Shown: positions 48,961 to 58,483 of the stretch, one piece after another
How positions within the stretch are numbered: the stretch's first letter is position 1
Layout of the letters: every line of letters begins with the position of its first letter
DNA from: Candidatus Bathyarchaeia archaeon
GTDB taxonomy: Archaea; Thermoproteota; Bathyarchaeia; 40CM-2-53-6; CALIRQ01
Assembly (NCBI GenBank): GCA_038843675.1
Contig: JAWBRV010000003.1
Location: 68,908-132,907, forward strand
Reading direction: 5' to 3'
DNA length: 64,000 nucleotides
Notes under the pieces: generated by a model
Databases searched by the model: none
The model's input: only the letters and a program-made list of their open reading frames with translations
Told to the model about the DNA's origin: nothing
Translations under genes and position numbers: made by a program

Positions 48961-50175
48961 GTGATCTATATGGGGTCCCCGACGGGTATCGAGGGATATG
49001 AGCCCCTCCTCTCAATCTCCTCCTTCCAAACGGTCAGAAGGGGGCTTTTCTTCGGCCTAAATTCGGTGAATCGGGTTGAGCAGGAGGCGAAGGAACTGGC
49101 CGGCGAGGGCGCTAAACTGCTCTTGGTGACCGATAAGGGGGTCCGAGGCGCCGGCGCCGTCGATAGGGTCCTATCGGGCCTGAAGGGCTTCGAAGTGGAC
49201 GTATTCGACGAGGTTGAGGCGGAGCCCAGCATAGAATGCGCCGAGAGGGCGGCCGCGATCGCCAGGGAGGGCGGATATAAGGCCGTAGTGGGCGTAGGCG
49301 GGGGTAGCAGCCTCGATATGGCGAAGATCGCCTCCGTTATGGCGACGAACCCCGGCAAGGTGGCCGATTATCTGGGCAAGGGGAAGCTCAAGCGATATGG
49401 CCTACCGATGATCCTGATCCCGACCACGGCCGGGACCGGGAGCGAAACGAGCCCAAATATAGTTATGGTGGTCGGGAAGGCGAAGGGCTGGATAAGCGAT
49501 CCCCACGCCCTCCCCGACGTTTCCATAGTGGACCCGATGCTTACGCTCACCATGCCGCCCAAGCTGACCGCTGGGACGGGCCTCGATGCCTTGACCCATG
49601 CTGTGGAATGCATAATGTCCCTGAACTCCAGCCCGTTGGATGAGGCCATAAACCTATCGGCCGCTGAGATGATAGGGAGGCATTTGAGGACGGCCTATTC
49701 GAACGGAAGGGATCTGAGGGCCAGATACCATATGTCCCTAGCGGCCGCCATGGCCGGGATGGCGCTCGGGACCGCCGGCGTTGTATACGGGCATAGCATA
49801 GGCTATACGATATCTACTAGGTACCGCTTGCCCCACGGGATCGCTTGCGGCTTAGCGCTGCCCTATGTAATGGAGTTCAACGCGATCGCATGTCCCGAGA
49901 AGCTCGCGAGGGTCGCCAAGGCGATGGGCGTGGACATAGGGCGATTATCCTTGATCGAGGCTGCCCTGGAAGGGGCGAAGGCCGTTAAGGCGCTGATGGA
50001 GGACGTGGAGCTGCCCACCTCCTTGGCGGAGATTGGCGTCCCGAAGGGCGATCTGCCGGAGCTAGCGGCGGAGGCGCTTGAGAAATACCCGAGGCCCAAC
50101 AACCCCCGGCAACTTACGAAGGAGGGCGCCTTGAAGCTCTACGAAAGGATCTGGGAGGGGAGACTTGGGGACTGA
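48961..50175 (+). CDS. Iron-containing alcohol dehydrogenase
   Basis: A 404-residue enzyme of the group III (iron-containing) alcohol dehydrogenase family. The NAD(P)-binding part holds VVGVGGGSSLDMAK and MILIPTTAGTGSETSP. The metal site is formed by GTGLDALTHAVE and, further on, VYGHSIGYTIS and RLPHGIACGLALPYV (Asp and His ligands). The start may be GTG 48961 or ATG 48970. It diverges from the Ldh2-type gene, with about 230 bases between them. The alcohol or aldehyde used is unknown; fermentative redox balance is likely. Confidence 0.92.
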   Translation: MIYMGSPTGIEGYEPLLSISSFQTVRRGLFFGLNSVNRVEQEAKELAGEGAKLLLVTDKGVRGAGAVDRVLSGLKGFEVDVFDEVEAEPSIECAERAAAIAREGGYKAVVGVGGGSSLDMAKIASVMATNPGKVADYLGKGKLKRYGLPMILIPTTAGTGSETSPNIVMVVGKAKGWISDPHALPDVSIVDPMLTLTMPPKLTAGTGLDALTHAVECIMSLNSSPLDEAINLSAAEMIGRHLRTAYSNGRDLRARYHMSLAAAMAGMALGTAGVVYGHSIGYTISTRYRLPHGIACGLALPYVMEFNAIACPEKLARVAKAMGVDIGRLSLIEAALEGAKAVKALMEDVELPTSLAEIGVPKGDLPELAAEALEKYPRPNNPRQLTKEGALKLYERIWEGRLGD

Positions 50176-50226
50176 GGAAAAAGGAGAAAAGGGAAATAAG
50201 GGGGAAGGGGGTCGCTAGGCCCCCGA

Positions 50227-50604
50227 TCACTTCCTCCGGATCCACGACTCCTTTATCGGCTTCTCGGCGCCCGGCGGCGTGTATATGAATAGGAACTCGA
50301 GCGAGGTATCGCCCAAGCACTCGAGCATGTGCTCCTCCCCAGGCGGGAAATAGAGCAGGTCCCCGGCCGAAACCTCCACCGATTCATTCCTGGTCGCGAA
50401 CCTCCCCTTGCCGTGGAGGATGAACATGGTCTCCTCCCCATCGTGCTTATGCCATGGCGCGGCCATGCCGGGCCCATAGATTGACATTCCCACGGTGAGC
50501 CCCTTCGTCCCCAAGTCCTCCGGCGTGGCGTAGAGCTTTACCCTCCTCGTCTCTTGACCGGGCGCGTTCCAAACGGGCGTTTGATCGTATCTGACCACCT
50601 TCAT
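50227..50604 (-). CDS. Cupin-domain protein
   Basis: A single cupin of 125 residues starting MKVVRYDQTPVWNAPGQE. Motif 1 is APWHKHDGEETMFILHGKGRF (His-x-His, Glu, and a basic residue) and motif 2 is LLYFPPGEEHMLECLG. ATG 50604 is supported by GGAGGCGG just before it; the longer frame to 50715 overlaps the divergent epimerase promoter. The C-terminal tail FIYTPPGAEKPIKES is seen in many cupins bound near dehydrogenases. It is not adjacent to the tandem cupins at 40 kb and probably has another substrate. Confidence 0.85.
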   Translation of the reverse strand: MKVVRYDQTPVWNAPGQETRRVKLYATPEDLGTKGLTVGMSIYGPGMAAPWHKHDGEETMFILHGKGRFATRNESVEVSAGDLLYFPPGEEHMLECLGDTSLEFLFIYTPPGAEKPIKESWIRRK

Positions 50605-50727
50605 CCTTTTTCCGCCTCCTAGTTCTGTGACCATGCTAGGGCCATCATGATATTTACGTTTTACGGAGGCCGAAGGATCGCGGCCCCGAGGGTACATCGG
50701 ATATGATTGGCCCATTGGGCGCGTCGC

Positions 50728-50740
50728 AAATTTTTTTAAC
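50728..50740 (+). promoter_or_regulatory. TATA element for the epimerase-liv operon
   Basis: AAATTTTTTTAAC is centred about 28 bases before the ATG at 50763, which predicts a leaderless message. It is the only obvious promoter before livH, so the epimerase and the four importer genes behind it are probably one transcript. Confidence 0.55.
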
Positions 50741-50762
50741 GGGCCTCTCCCAACCCAATCCC

Positions 50763-51695
50763 ATGAAGTTCTTGGTGACCGGTGGGACCGGTTTCATAGG
50801 GTCCTACTTCGTGAGGGATATGGTGGAGAGGGGTCATGAGGTAATAGCCTACGATGTGGTCCCGAACGAGAGGGCATTGGGCGATGCCGCTGAGAAGGTC
50901 GAGATCGTAAGGGGGGACGTCTTGGATTTGGCCCTCCTGCTTGAAACGATGAAGCGCCAAGGGACCGATTATCTGGTCCACTTGGCCTATTTGCTAATCT
51001 TGGACTCGGATCAAAATCCCACGAGGGCCATAAAGGTGAACTGCGAGGGGACTAACAACGTCTTCGATGCCGCCCTCTTGGCGGGCGTCGAGAGAGTCGT
51101 TTGGGCCAGCTCCGTCTCCGTCTATGGGAAGGCGAGCTATTACGGTGGCCGGGCCGTTAACGAAGACGATCCCCCGAAGCCGTTCAACGTATACGGCGCC
51201 TGCAAGGTCTTGAACGAGTTCATGGGCCATTATTATTACGAGAGGAAGGGGTTGGATAACATAGGATTGAGGTTCACGGTGGCTTATGGCCCTGGGAGGC
51301 TCAGGGGCGGGACGGCCTTCGCGAGCGCCATGATCGAGAACCCGGCCCTCGGGAAGCCCGTAAAGGTCCCGAACGGGGACTCGTTGGTGAATTGGCATTA
51401 CGTGAAGGACATAGCCAAGGCCATAAGGCTGGCCTGCGAGGCCAAGAGCCCGCGGTATAGGGTCTATAATGTGGGCGGCGAGAGCAGGACCGTTCGAGAG
51501 GCGGCCGATTACATAAGGAGCCTCCTGCCCGATGCCAGAATAGAGCTCGAGCCGGGCGATTGGGGGTGGCAGATGAGGTTCGATTTCAGCAGGGCCGAGG
51601 AGGATTTGGGCTATAGGCCATCCTATAGCATGGAGGAGGGGATAAGGGAGCACATAAACACGGTTAGGAGGAGCGCGGGCCTCCCGGAGGTATAA
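50763..51695 (+). CDS. NAD-dependent epimerase/dehydratase (extended SDR)
   Basis: A 310-residue short-chain dehydrogenase of the extended type. The NAD-binding GGTGFIGSYFV is at residues 7-17. The active-site Ser lies in VVWASSVSVYGKA and the Tyr-x3-Lys in NVYGACKVLNEFM. It has the length of UDP-glucose-type epimerases. The frame upstream to 50703 is dismissed because the TATA at 50728 and the leaderless ATG at 50763 fit together. Its stop overlaps livH (TAATG). In this operon the enzyme may act on a sugar-acid or polyol taken up by the importer; that is inference. Confidence 0.9.
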   Translation: MKFLVTGGTGFIGSYFVRDMVERGHEVIAYDVVPNERALGDAAEKVEIVRGDVLDLALLLETMKRQGTDYLVHLAYLLILDSDQNPTRAIKVNCEGTNNVFDAALLAGVERVVWASSVSVYGKASYYGGRAVNEDDPPKPFNVYGACKVLNEFMGHYYYERKGLDNIGLRFTVAYGPGRLRGGTAFASAMIENPALGKPVKVPNGDSLVNWHYVKDIAKAIRLACEAKSPRYRVYNVGGESRTVREAADYIRSLLPDARIELEPGDWGWQMRFDFSRAEEDLGYRPSYSMEEGIREHINTVRRSAGLPEV

Positions 51696-52627
51696 TGTTT
51701 ATTAAGCTTCGGAATCCCTATAGGGGGAACCATAAGGGGAGAGGGGCTCTGATCGCGCCTGGAACCCTCGCGCAGGCGATCATAAGCGGCATTCTATTGG
51801 GCGGGATATACGCTCTCATGAGCATAGGTTTGAACTTGATATTTGGGGTCGTTAAGGTCGTTAACTTTGCCCATGGGGAGTTCCTAATGATCGGCATGTA
51901 CATCGCTTATTGGGCGTTCGCGCTCTACGGCCTCGATCCATACGTTTCGCTCCCTCTCGTGGCGCTTTCGATACTCGCGCTCGGGGCGCTGACCCAAGGA
52001 CTCATAATAAATCCCCTTTTGAAGACGAAGGACATAAATCAAGTCTTGGCGACGATTGGCCTCATGATATTCCTCGAGAACTTGGCCCTATTCCTTTGGA
52101 AATCCGATTTCCGATCGGTCTTGACGGCCTACTCCGCGGCGAGCATTTCTATGGGTGAGATCAGGCTAAGCCTTAGTAGGATATTCGCCTTCGCCGTGGC
52201 CATGAGCACGGCCATCGTACTTTACTTCCTACTGACCAAGACTGATGTCGGAAGGAGGATAAGGGCCGTCGCTCAAGACGCGGAAGCCGCGGAGCTCATG
52301 GGCATAGATCACAGGAGGATTTACATAGCCACCTTCGGCCTCGGCGGGGCCTTGGTGGGGGTGGCCGCTGCTGCCATGTCGCCCATCTACTACGCCTTCC
52401 CAACGGTCGGGGCCCTCTTCGGGCCGACGGCCTTCATAGTGGTTGTATTGGGCGGGTTGGGCAGCTTCATCGGCGCCATGATCGGGGGATTGATAATAGG
52501 CATAGTGGAGTCGATAGCCGGCGTTTTGACGAATGCCGAGCTCGCGAAGGCCTTCGCCTTCGCCATATTCCTCCTAGTCCTATTCCGCAAGCCGACAGGC
52601 CTATTCGGGGAGAGGGCCCGTGTCTAA
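51695..52627 (+). CDS. livH: Liv-type ABC importer, permease LivH
   Basis: A 310-residue permease of the branched-chain amino acid (or amide) importer family with about eight membrane segments. Family markers are SGILLGGIYALMSIGLNLIFGVVKVVNFAHGEFLMIGMY and the EAA-type loop AVAQDAEAAELMGIDHRRIY, followed by GLGSFIGAMIGGLIIG. It sits in the order H-M-G-F-K and shares a 1-base overlap with the epimerase gene. Substrates of archaeal members range from branched-chain amino acids to amides and aromatic acids; the sequence does not settle this. Confidence 0.95.
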   Translation: MFIKLRNPYRGNHKGRGALIAPGTLAQAIISGILLGGIYALMSIGLNLIFGVVKVVNFAHGEFLMIGMYIAYWAFALYGLDPYVSLPLVALSILALGALTQGLIINPLLKTKDINQVLATIGLMIFLENLALFLWKSDFRSVLTAYSAASISMGEIRLSLSRIFAFAVAMSTAIVLYFLLTKTDVGRRIRAVAQDAEAAELMGIDHRRIYIATFGLGGALVGVAAAAMSPIYYAFPTVGALFGPTAFIVVVLGGLGSFIGAMIGGLIIGIVESIAGVLTNAELAKAFAFAIFLLVLFRKPTGLFGERARV

Positions 52628-53597
52628 GAAAAGGAAGTTTGGAAGGGGCTGGGCGACCTTCCTCGGGATCATAGTTGCCTTGGCGCTCGTCCCGCTCCTA
52701 AGGCCGCCGCCATACGTGACCCACGTCTTGGTCCTCACGCTCCTCTTCGCCTACCTAGGGACGGCTTGGAATCTGATAGGCGGGTATGGGGGACAATTGT
52801 CCCTAGGGCATGGGGCCTTCTTCGGGCTTGGGGCTTATACATCAACGCTGTTATTCATGAATTATGGCTTATCGCCTTGGATAGGCATGGCGATAGCGGC
52901 GGGGGTTGGGGCGGGATCGGCCGCTTTGATAGGATACCCCTGCTTCAGGTTCGGCTTGAGGGGCCCATTCTTCGCGTTGGCGACTTTGGCGTTCGGGCTG
53001 ATAGTCGTAGAACTGTTGACGGCCTTCAGGGAAGTTACCGGGGGCTCCTTAGGGATCTTCCCGCCGTATTTGGGGAACGCGCCCCATCTCTTCCAATTCG
53101 CCTCCAAGGAGGCATATTACCTGATAATATTGGCCCTATGGGCCTTTATCATATTGCTCGTTAGGGGGATGAGGAGGACTAGGTATTACCTAGTCGCCAT
53201 AAGGGAGGATGAGGAAGCGGCGGCGGCCCTCGGGGTCCCGGTTAGGAAGTATAAGCTCCTTGCCGCGGTGATAAGCGGCGCCCTTTCGGGCATCGGTGGA
53301 ACCTTTTATGCACAATACTTCTCCTATCTAAACCCTGAATCAGCGGCCGGGCTGGCGCTTTCGGTCGAGATACTCACCGTCGCCATATTCGGCGGAATGT
53401 ACGGCCTCATGGGGCCGACCTTGGGCTCGGCCATATTGACCCCCATATCGGAGCTCCTCAGGATATGGCTGGGTGGCACCTACTTGGGAGTCCACCTAAT
53501 GTTCTATGGCTTATTGCTCATATTGGTGATAATCTTCATGCCTAGGGGGGTATTGGGCAAACTGGAGGAGGCTCTTAAGAGGGGGTTGGAGTTTTGA
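52620..53597 (+). CDS. livM: Liv-type ABC importer, permease LivM
   Basis: The second permease, 325 residues. Visible elements are AYLGTAWNLIGGYGGQLSLGHGAFFGLGAYTSTLLF, FRFGLRGPFFALATLAFGLIVVEL, the EAA-like AIREDEEAAAALGVPVRKYKLLAAVISGALSGIGG and MYGLMGPTLGSAIL. It starts with GTG at 52620 inside livH (8-base overlap). Together with LivH it forms the membrane channel. Its end overlaps livG by four bases (TTGA). Confidence 0.95.
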   Translation: MSKKRKFGRGWATFLGIIVALALVPLLRPPPYVTHVLVLTLLFAYLGTAWNLIGGYGGQLSLGHGAFFGLGAYTSTLLFMNYGLSPWIGMAIAAGVGAGSAALIGYPCFRFGLRGPFFALATLAFGLIVVELLTAFREVTGGSLGIFPPYLGNAPHLFQFASKEAYYLIILALWAFIILLVRGMRRTRYYLVAIREDEEAAAALGVPVRKYKLLAAVISGALSGIGGTFYAQYFSYLNPESAAGLALSVEILTVAIFGGMYGLMGPTLGSAILTPISELLRIWLGGTYLGVHLMFYGLLLILVIIFMPRGVLGKLEEALKRGLEF

Positions 53598-54322
53598 CGA
53601 TAGTCCTCGAGGGGAGGGGCCTCTCGAAGAGGTTCGGGGGGCTTTGGGCCCTTAAAGGGGTGGATTTCCAGCTAGAGGAGGGGGAGATACTCGGCCTGAT
53701 AGGGCCAAACGGATCCGGAAAAACGACGCTTTTTAACGTAGTGACGGGCTTCCTCAAGCCCACGGAGGGGCGCGTCATTGCATTCGGGGAGGATATAACG
53801 GCGCTCCCTCCTTACAAGGTCTGTGAGAAGGGCATCGCCCGAACCTTCCAAATAGCCAAGCCGTTCGGCGACCTGACCGTTTTGGATAACGTGGTCATAG
53901 GATCCCTCCTGAGGACGAAGGATGCCGAGGAGGCCGTGGAGAAGGCCAAGAATATATTGGATTTCGTAGGCCTCTCCAAGAAGGCCGGGGACTTGGGGAA
54001 GAACCTGACTACGATTGAAAGGAAACATTTGGAGCTGGCCAAGGCCCTATCCACGGAGCCGAAGATCCTATTATTGGACGAGGTCATGGCGGGCCTGAAG
54101 CCCGCGGAGATGGACGCCATCCTGAAGACCTTGGTCAGGATAAGGGATGAAGGCGTTTCAGAGATAGTTGTGGAGCATGTGATGAGGGCCATAGGGGCGA
54201 TATGCGATAGGGTATTCGTCTTGGATTATGGCGAGAAGATAGCGGAGGGCAAGCCGAAGGAGGTAATGGCGAACGGGAAGGTTATAGAGGCTTACTTGGG
54301 GAGGGAATACGGCGTTGCTTAG
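53594..54322 (+). CDS. livG: Liv-type ABC importer, ATPase LivG
   Basis: The first ATPase subunit, 242 residues. Walker A is IGPNGSGKTTLFNV, the Q-loop reads IARTFQIAKPFGDLTVLDNV, and Walker B is ILLLDEVMAGLKPAEMD. The LSGG signature is replaced by KNLTTIERKHLELAKAL, so the canonical LSGGQ is not visible, as in some LivG proteins that still keep the position. The C-terminal LDYGEKIAEGKPKEVM element is typical. Start TTG 53594. It overlaps livF by eight bases. Confidence 0.95.
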   Translation: MTIVLEGRGLSKRFGGLWALKGVDFQLEEGEILGLIGPNGSGKTTLFNVVTGFLKPTEGRVIAFGEDITALPPYKVCEKGIARTFQIAKPFGDLTVLDNVVIGSLLRTKDAEEAVEKAKNILDFVGLSKKAGDLGKNLTTIERKHLELAKALSTEPKILLLDEVMAGLKPAEMDAILKTLVRIRDEGVSEIVVEHVMRAIGAICDRVFVLDYGEKIAEGKPKEVMANGKVIEAYLGREYGVA

Positions 54323-55019
54323 CGTCAGGGACTTGAACGTGGCTTATGGGGAAATACAGGTGGTTTGGGACCTGAATCTGGAGGTCGGGAAGGGGGAGAA
54401 GGTGGCCATAGTGGGCCCGAACGGCGCGGGCAAGAGCACCACCCTCAAATCCATAGTCGGATTGATCCCCCCGAAGTCCGGGAGGGTGGAGCTCTTGGGC
54501 GAGGATATAACGGGGAAACATGCGCACGACATAGTCAGGAAGGGCATAACATTGGTCCCGGAGGGGAGGCGCCTGTTCCCGAAGATGACCGTCATTGAGA
54601 ACTTGGAGCTCGGAGCCTTCACGCCCGAGGCCAAGGCGAAGAAGGGCGATACTTTGGAATGGATATTCCAGATCTTCCCGGTGCTCAAGGAGCGCAGAAA
54701 TCAAACGGCCGAGACCCTGAGCGGCGGGGAGGGCCAGATGCTCGCTATAGCTAGGGGCCTGATGTCCCGGCCGAAGCTCCTCATGCTCGATGAGCCCTCC
54801 CTCGGGCTGGCGCCGAAGCTCGTGGCCCAGCTTTTCGCCTCATTTGAAAGGCTGCATGAGGAGGGCGTGACGATCCTATTGGTGGAGCAGTTCGTCGCGA
54901 AGGCCCTCTCCTTCGCGGAGAGGGGGTATCTACTCGAGAGGGGTAGGATCGTTAAGGAGGGCGCGGGGGAGGAGCTCCTCAAGGACGAATATATAAGGAG
55001 AGTCTATGTGGGTGGCTGA
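54315..55019 (+). CDS. livF: Liv-type ABC importer, ATPase LivF
   Basis: The second ATPase, 234 residues. Walker A is VGPNGAGKSTTLKSIVG, the loop GITLVPEGRRLFPKMTVIENL is the LivF hallmark, the signature is LSGGEGQMLAIARGLM and Walker B is LLMLDEPSLGLAPKLVAQL. It carries the complete signature, so together with LivG it provides at least one canonical ATP site. TTG 54315 lies within livG. A TATA element for the binding-protein gene follows directly on the stop. Confidence 0.95.
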   Translation: MLSVRDLNVAYGEIQVVWDLNLEVGKGEKVAIVGPNGAGKSTTLKSIVGLIPPKSGRVELLGEDITGKHAHDIVRKGITLVPEGRRLFPKMTVIENLELGAFTPEAKAKKGDTLEWIFQIFPVLKERRNQTAETLSGGEGQMLAIARGLMSRPKLLMLDEPSLGLAPKLVAQLFASFERLHEEGVTILLVEQFVAKALSFAERGYLLERGRIVKEGAGEELLKDEYIRRVYVGG

Positions 55020-55023
55020 AAGA

Positions 55024-55031
55024 TTTATATA
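55024..55031 (+). promoter_or_regulatory. TATA element of the substrate-binding protein gene
   Basis: TTTATATA, just behind the livF stop, lies about 40 bases before the ATG at 55067. This would give the binding protein an extra promoter, as expected for a protein needed in excess over the membrane subunits. Confidence 0.55.
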
Positions 55032-55066
55032 GGTTTATTTGAGAATCCCCCCCTCGGGAAAAGGCT

Positions 55067-56443
55067 ATGTTGTCGCGAAGGGCCATAACGAAGATCCAGG
55101 CCGCGATAGCGATAATAGTCGTTTTGGCCATCATCGTCGCAGGGGCCGCGTATTATTATTACGCTGCCGCCCCGCCGGCGCCCGCCGTGAAGGAGATCAG
55201 GATCGGCCTCCTGTATCCGATATCCGGCGCTATGGCTCCCTTGGGTAATGAGCAATGCGAAGGCACCAAGATGGCCATAGATATGATAAATGAGAGGGGA
55301 GGCGTGGAGGGATATAAGATAAAGTATGTGGTGGCCGATGCCAAAAGCGATCCTAAAGTGGCCGTGTCCGAAGCCGAGAGGCTCTGCACAATAGAGAAGG
55401 TGCCGATAATCATAGGTACCTATGCCAGCCCGCTCCTGCTGGCGGCGAGCGAGGTCGCCGAGAAATATAAGACGGTTTATTGGGAGGTTGGCGCCATAAC
55501 GGACGCGGCCACGAAGAGGGGCTATAAGTATCTGCTGAGGATACAGGTCATAGGCGGGGACTTCGGCATAGTATCGGGTAGATTCATAGCGGAAGTCGTG
55601 GCCCCCAAGCTCGGCGTTGACGTGAAGAGCCTTAGGACGGCAATAATCTTCGAGGATGGCCCATACGGGAGTAGCGTCGCCGACTATAACAAGAAGACAT
55701 GTGAAAGGTTCGGGATCCCGATCGTACTCTTCGAAGGATATAAGGCCGCGGCCACCGATCTATCCTACTTGATAACGAAGCTGAAGGACGCGAAGCCCGA
55801 TGTCATATTGGCGACCAGCTATTACACCGATACGGTCCTATCCTTTAGACAAGCCAAGGAGCTGGGCCTCAAGTTCAAGGTCTTCATAGGCCACGGGGCT
55901 GGCCATGGCCTACCGGATACCTATAAGACCTTGGGCGAGGACATAACTTATATATTCAACACGGATCCGCCGCCTCCGGCCGGCATCAACCCGGAGGCCA
56001 TAAAGCCAGAGCTCCGCCCGATCCTGAAGGAGTATATTGATAGGTGGAAGGCTAAGTTTGGGAGGCTCCCGCTGACCCATTCCCACATGGGCTTCAGCCA
56101 CACTTGGGTCCTTTTGACCGAGGTCCTTCCAAAGGTCATAAAGGAGTACAAGGAGGTCACGCCGGATAACATAGTGAAGGCCGCGTATGCGATCGATATA
56201 CCCGAGGGCGGGACGACAATGGGATATGGCGTCAAGTTCTCCACTCCAGACAAACCGGCCGATACGATAATGGGCGATTGGTTCGGCAGGGGCGACAAGC
56301 ACGTTGGGCAGAACATAAGGGCCATGCCGATGGTGATGCAATGGGTCCCCGGCGGGGAGCTCTACAATGCCTACCCGACCAAGTACGCGCTCAAGCCTCC
56401 GGTAATACCATTGCCCCCGACGAGCCCCTATGCGGCTACTTGA
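55067..56443 (+). CDS. Liv-type ABC importer, substrate-binding protein
   Basis: A 458-residue lipid- or membrane-anchored binding protein of the periplasmic type I (LivK/amide) family. An N-terminal hydrophobic anchor (about residues 9-32, AAIAIIVVLAIIVAGAAYYYYAA) precedes a linker and the domain start EIRIGLLYPISGAMAPLGNEQ. Then come GGVEGYKIKYVVADAKSDPKVA and the second lobe DGPYGSSVADY and ILATSYYTDTVLSFRQAKELG. No lipobox cysteine is visible, so a membrane helix probably anchors it, as in other archaea. It is the last gene of the importer and has its own TATA element. Confidence 0.92.
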   Translation: MLSRRAITKIQAAIAIIVVLAIIVAGAAYYYYAAAPPAPAVKEIRIGLLYPISGAMAPLGNEQCEGTKMAIDMINERGGVEGYKIKYVVADAKSDPKVAVSEAERLCTIEKVPIIIGTYASPLLLAASEVAEKYKTVYWEVGAITDAATKRGYKYLLRIQVIGGDFGIVSGRFIAEVVAPKLGVDVKSLRTAIIFEDGPYGSSVADYNKKTCERFGIPIVLFEGYKAAATDLSYLITKLKDAKPDVILATSYYTDTVLSFRQAKELGLKFKVFIGHGAGHGLPDTYKTLGEDITYIFNTDPPPPAGINPEAIKPELRPILKEYIDRWKAKFGRLPLTHSHMGFSHTWVLLTEVLPKVIKEYKEVTPDNIVKAAYAIDIPEGGTTMGYGVKFSTPDKPADTIMGDWFGRGDKHVGQNIRAMPMVMQWVPGGELYNAYPTKYALKPPVIPLPPTSPYAAT

Positions 56444-56475
56444 GGGAGCTTAAATCCAAAACCTTTTTTTCATTT

Positions 56476-57459
56476 ATGAGCCAATTGCGATCCATGATCA
56501 TCGATGTCCCAGAAGGCGTAATGCTTGACCTTTATGAGAAAATGGTGGCGACGAGGCTATTCGATCTTAAGGTCAAGGAACTAATCGAGAAGGGGCATCG
56601 GATCCTATATCATTCGGGCGTGGGCCAAGAGGCAATCCCGGCTGGGGTTTGCGCTCAGCTTCGGCGGGAGGACTACGTCGTCCCATACCACAGGGGCTGG
56701 GGCTATATGATCGCCAAAGGGATGGATATGGGCCGGATCCTGGCCGAGCTCTTGGGGAAAGCGAGTGGATATTGCAAGGGCAAGGCGGGGACCCATATGG
56801 CCTGCCTCGAGCTAGGGGTGTTGGGCAAAACGGGAATAGTGGGCGCTGGCCTGCCGGTGGCGGTCGGGGCGGCCCTATCGGCGAAGATGAGGAATAGCGG
56901 TCAAGTCGTGGCCTGCTTCTTCGGCGAGGGCGCCTCGAATACGGGGGCGTTCCACGAGGCGTTGAATATGGCGGCCGTTTGGAGGCTACCCGTCATATTC
57001 GTTTGCGAGAATAATTTATACGATATGTATACGCCCTACTTGGAGGTTACGTCCGTCGCAAACATAGCCGATAGGGCATCGGCCTATGGGATGCCGGGCG
57101 AGGTCGTGGATGGCCAGGACGTTTTGGCCGTATACGAGGCCGCGAAAAGGGCCGTTTCAAGGGCCAGGAGGGGCGATGGGCCGAGCCTATTGGAATGCAA
57201 GACCTATCGCTGGTATGGCCATTTCATGGCCGATGAGCATCATTATGGGGGTTACCGAAGCATTGAGGAGGTCGAGGCGTGGAGGGCGAGATGCCCGATA
57301 AGGAAGCTCAGGGATCGCGCTATCTCCAAGGGGATACCGGCCCAAGAGCTGGATCGGATAGAGGAGCGGGTGAGGGCGAAGGTGGAGGAGGCGGAGAGGT
57401 TCGCGCTCGGGAGCCCGGAGCCGGATCCAAGGATAGCTTTCGAGGACGTATACGCCTGA
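56476..57459 (+). CDS. 2-oxoacid/acetoin dehydrogenase E1 component, alpha subunit
   Basis: The thiamine-diphosphate-binding alpha subunit of an E1 component, 327 residues. The start MSQLRSMIIDVPE at ATG 56476 fits a leaderless message after a T-rich element. It has GQEAIPAGVCAQL, DYVVPYHRGWGYMIAKG, and the TPP motif ACFFGEGASNTGAFHEALNMAAVWRLPVIFVCENN. KAGTHM and YRWYGHFMADEHHYG resemble acetoin dehydrogenase and related TPP enzymes more than classic pyruvate dehydrogenase. The beta subunit follows after 15 bases. The natural 2-oxoacid or acetoin is not resolved. Confidence 0.92.
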   Translation: MSQLRSMIIDVPEGVMLDLYEKMVATRLFDLKVKELIEKGHRILYHSGVGQEAIPAGVCAQLRREDYVVPYHRGWGYMIAKGMDMGRILAELLGKASGYCKGKAGTHMACLELGVLGKTGIVGAGLPVAVGAALSAKMRNSGQVVACFFGEGASNTGAFHEALNMAAVWRLPVIFVCENNLYDMYTPYLEVTSVANIADRASAYGMPGEVVDGQDVLAVYEAAKRAVSRARRGDGPSLLECKTYRWYGHFMADEHHYGGYRSIEEVEAWRARCPIRKLRDRAISKGIPAQELDRIEERVRAKVEEAERFALGSPEPDPRIAFEDVYA

Positions 57460-57474
57460 TGGGGGTTTGGGGAG

Positions 57475-58440
57475 TTGAGGGAGATAACCTACGCCGAGGC
57501 GATCCGCGAGGCCCTTAGGGAGGAGATGGCGAGGGACGAGCGCGTCTTCATAATGGGCGAGAGCATTAATTATGGGCTCTTTGGCGTAACCGCTGGGCTC
57601 AGAGATGAGTTCGGAGCTGAGAGGGTGAGGAACGCGCCGATATCGGAGGCATCGATCGTGGGAGCGGCCTTGGGCGCCGCCCTGACGGGCATGAGGCCGG
57701 TCGTTGAGATAATGTTCGCGGATTTCCTATTCTGCGCAATGGATTCCATAGCCAATGAGGCGGCGAAATGGAGGTATATGATCGCGGGGCAGGCAAGCGC
57801 CTCCCTAGTGATAAGGACCCCGCAGGGCTCGGGCCTCGGGATGGGCTGCCATCACTCCCAAAGCCCGGAATGGGTCTTCGCACATTTCCCAGGCCTCAAG
57901 GTCGTCGCCCCATCGACGCCCTACGATGCCAAGGGCCTTTTGAAGGCCTCGATAAGGGACGATAACCCAGTCATATTCTTCGAGCATAAGATGCTATATC
58001 GCATGAAGGGCCCCGTCCCGGATGGCGAATACATAATCCCATTGGGCAAGGCGGATGTGAAGCGCGAGGGCTCCGATGCCACCATAGTGGCCACATCCCT
58101 GATGGTCCATAGGGCCCTCGAGGCCGCCGAGGAATTGGCGAAGGAGGGGATATCCGCCGAGGTCATAGATCCGAGGACGCTCTCGCCATTGGATAAGGAT
58201 GCCATATTGGAATCGGTCAGGAAGACCGGGAGGCTCATAATAGCCGAGGAGGCATGTAAAACGGGCGGGTTCGGGGCCGAGGTGGCCGCCATGGTGGCGG
58301 AGGAGGCGATAGATGCGCTCGATGCGCCCATAAGGCGCGTGGCGGCCTTCGATGTCCCTATACCCTTCAGCCCACCGCTGGAGGATTATGTAATACCGAA
58401 CAAGGATAGGATCGCGGAGGCCGTGAGGAGCGTCGTATGA
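57475..58440 (+). CDS. 2-oxoacid/acetoin dehydrogenase E1 component, beta subunit
   Basis: The beta subunit, 321 residues. Family elements are [80 protein letters not shown] and [38 protein letters not shown]. The C-terminal region holds the phosphate-binding end [21 protein letters not shown] 57475 is the start. With the alpha subunit it forms the heterotetramer that hands the acyl group to the lipoyl arm of E2. Confidence 0.95.
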   Translation: MREITYAEAIREALREEMARDERVFIMGESINYGLFGVTAGLRDEFGAERVRNAPISEASIVGAALGAALTGMRPVVEIMFADFLFCAMDSIANEAAKWRYMIAGQASASLVIRTPQGSGLGMGCHHSQSPEWVFAHFPGLKVVAPSTPYDAKGLLKASIRDDNPVIFFEHKMLYRMKGPVPDGEYIIPLGKADVKREGSDATIVATSLMVHRALEAAEELAKEGISAEVIDPRTLSPLDKDAILESVRKTGRLIIAEEACKTGGFGAEVAAMVAEEAIDALDAPIRRVAAFDVPIPFSPPLEDYVIPNKDRIAEAVRSVV

Positions 58441-58483
58441 TCAAATCGGAAGTCGATCGGGAATCCTTCAGGGTGGAACTGGC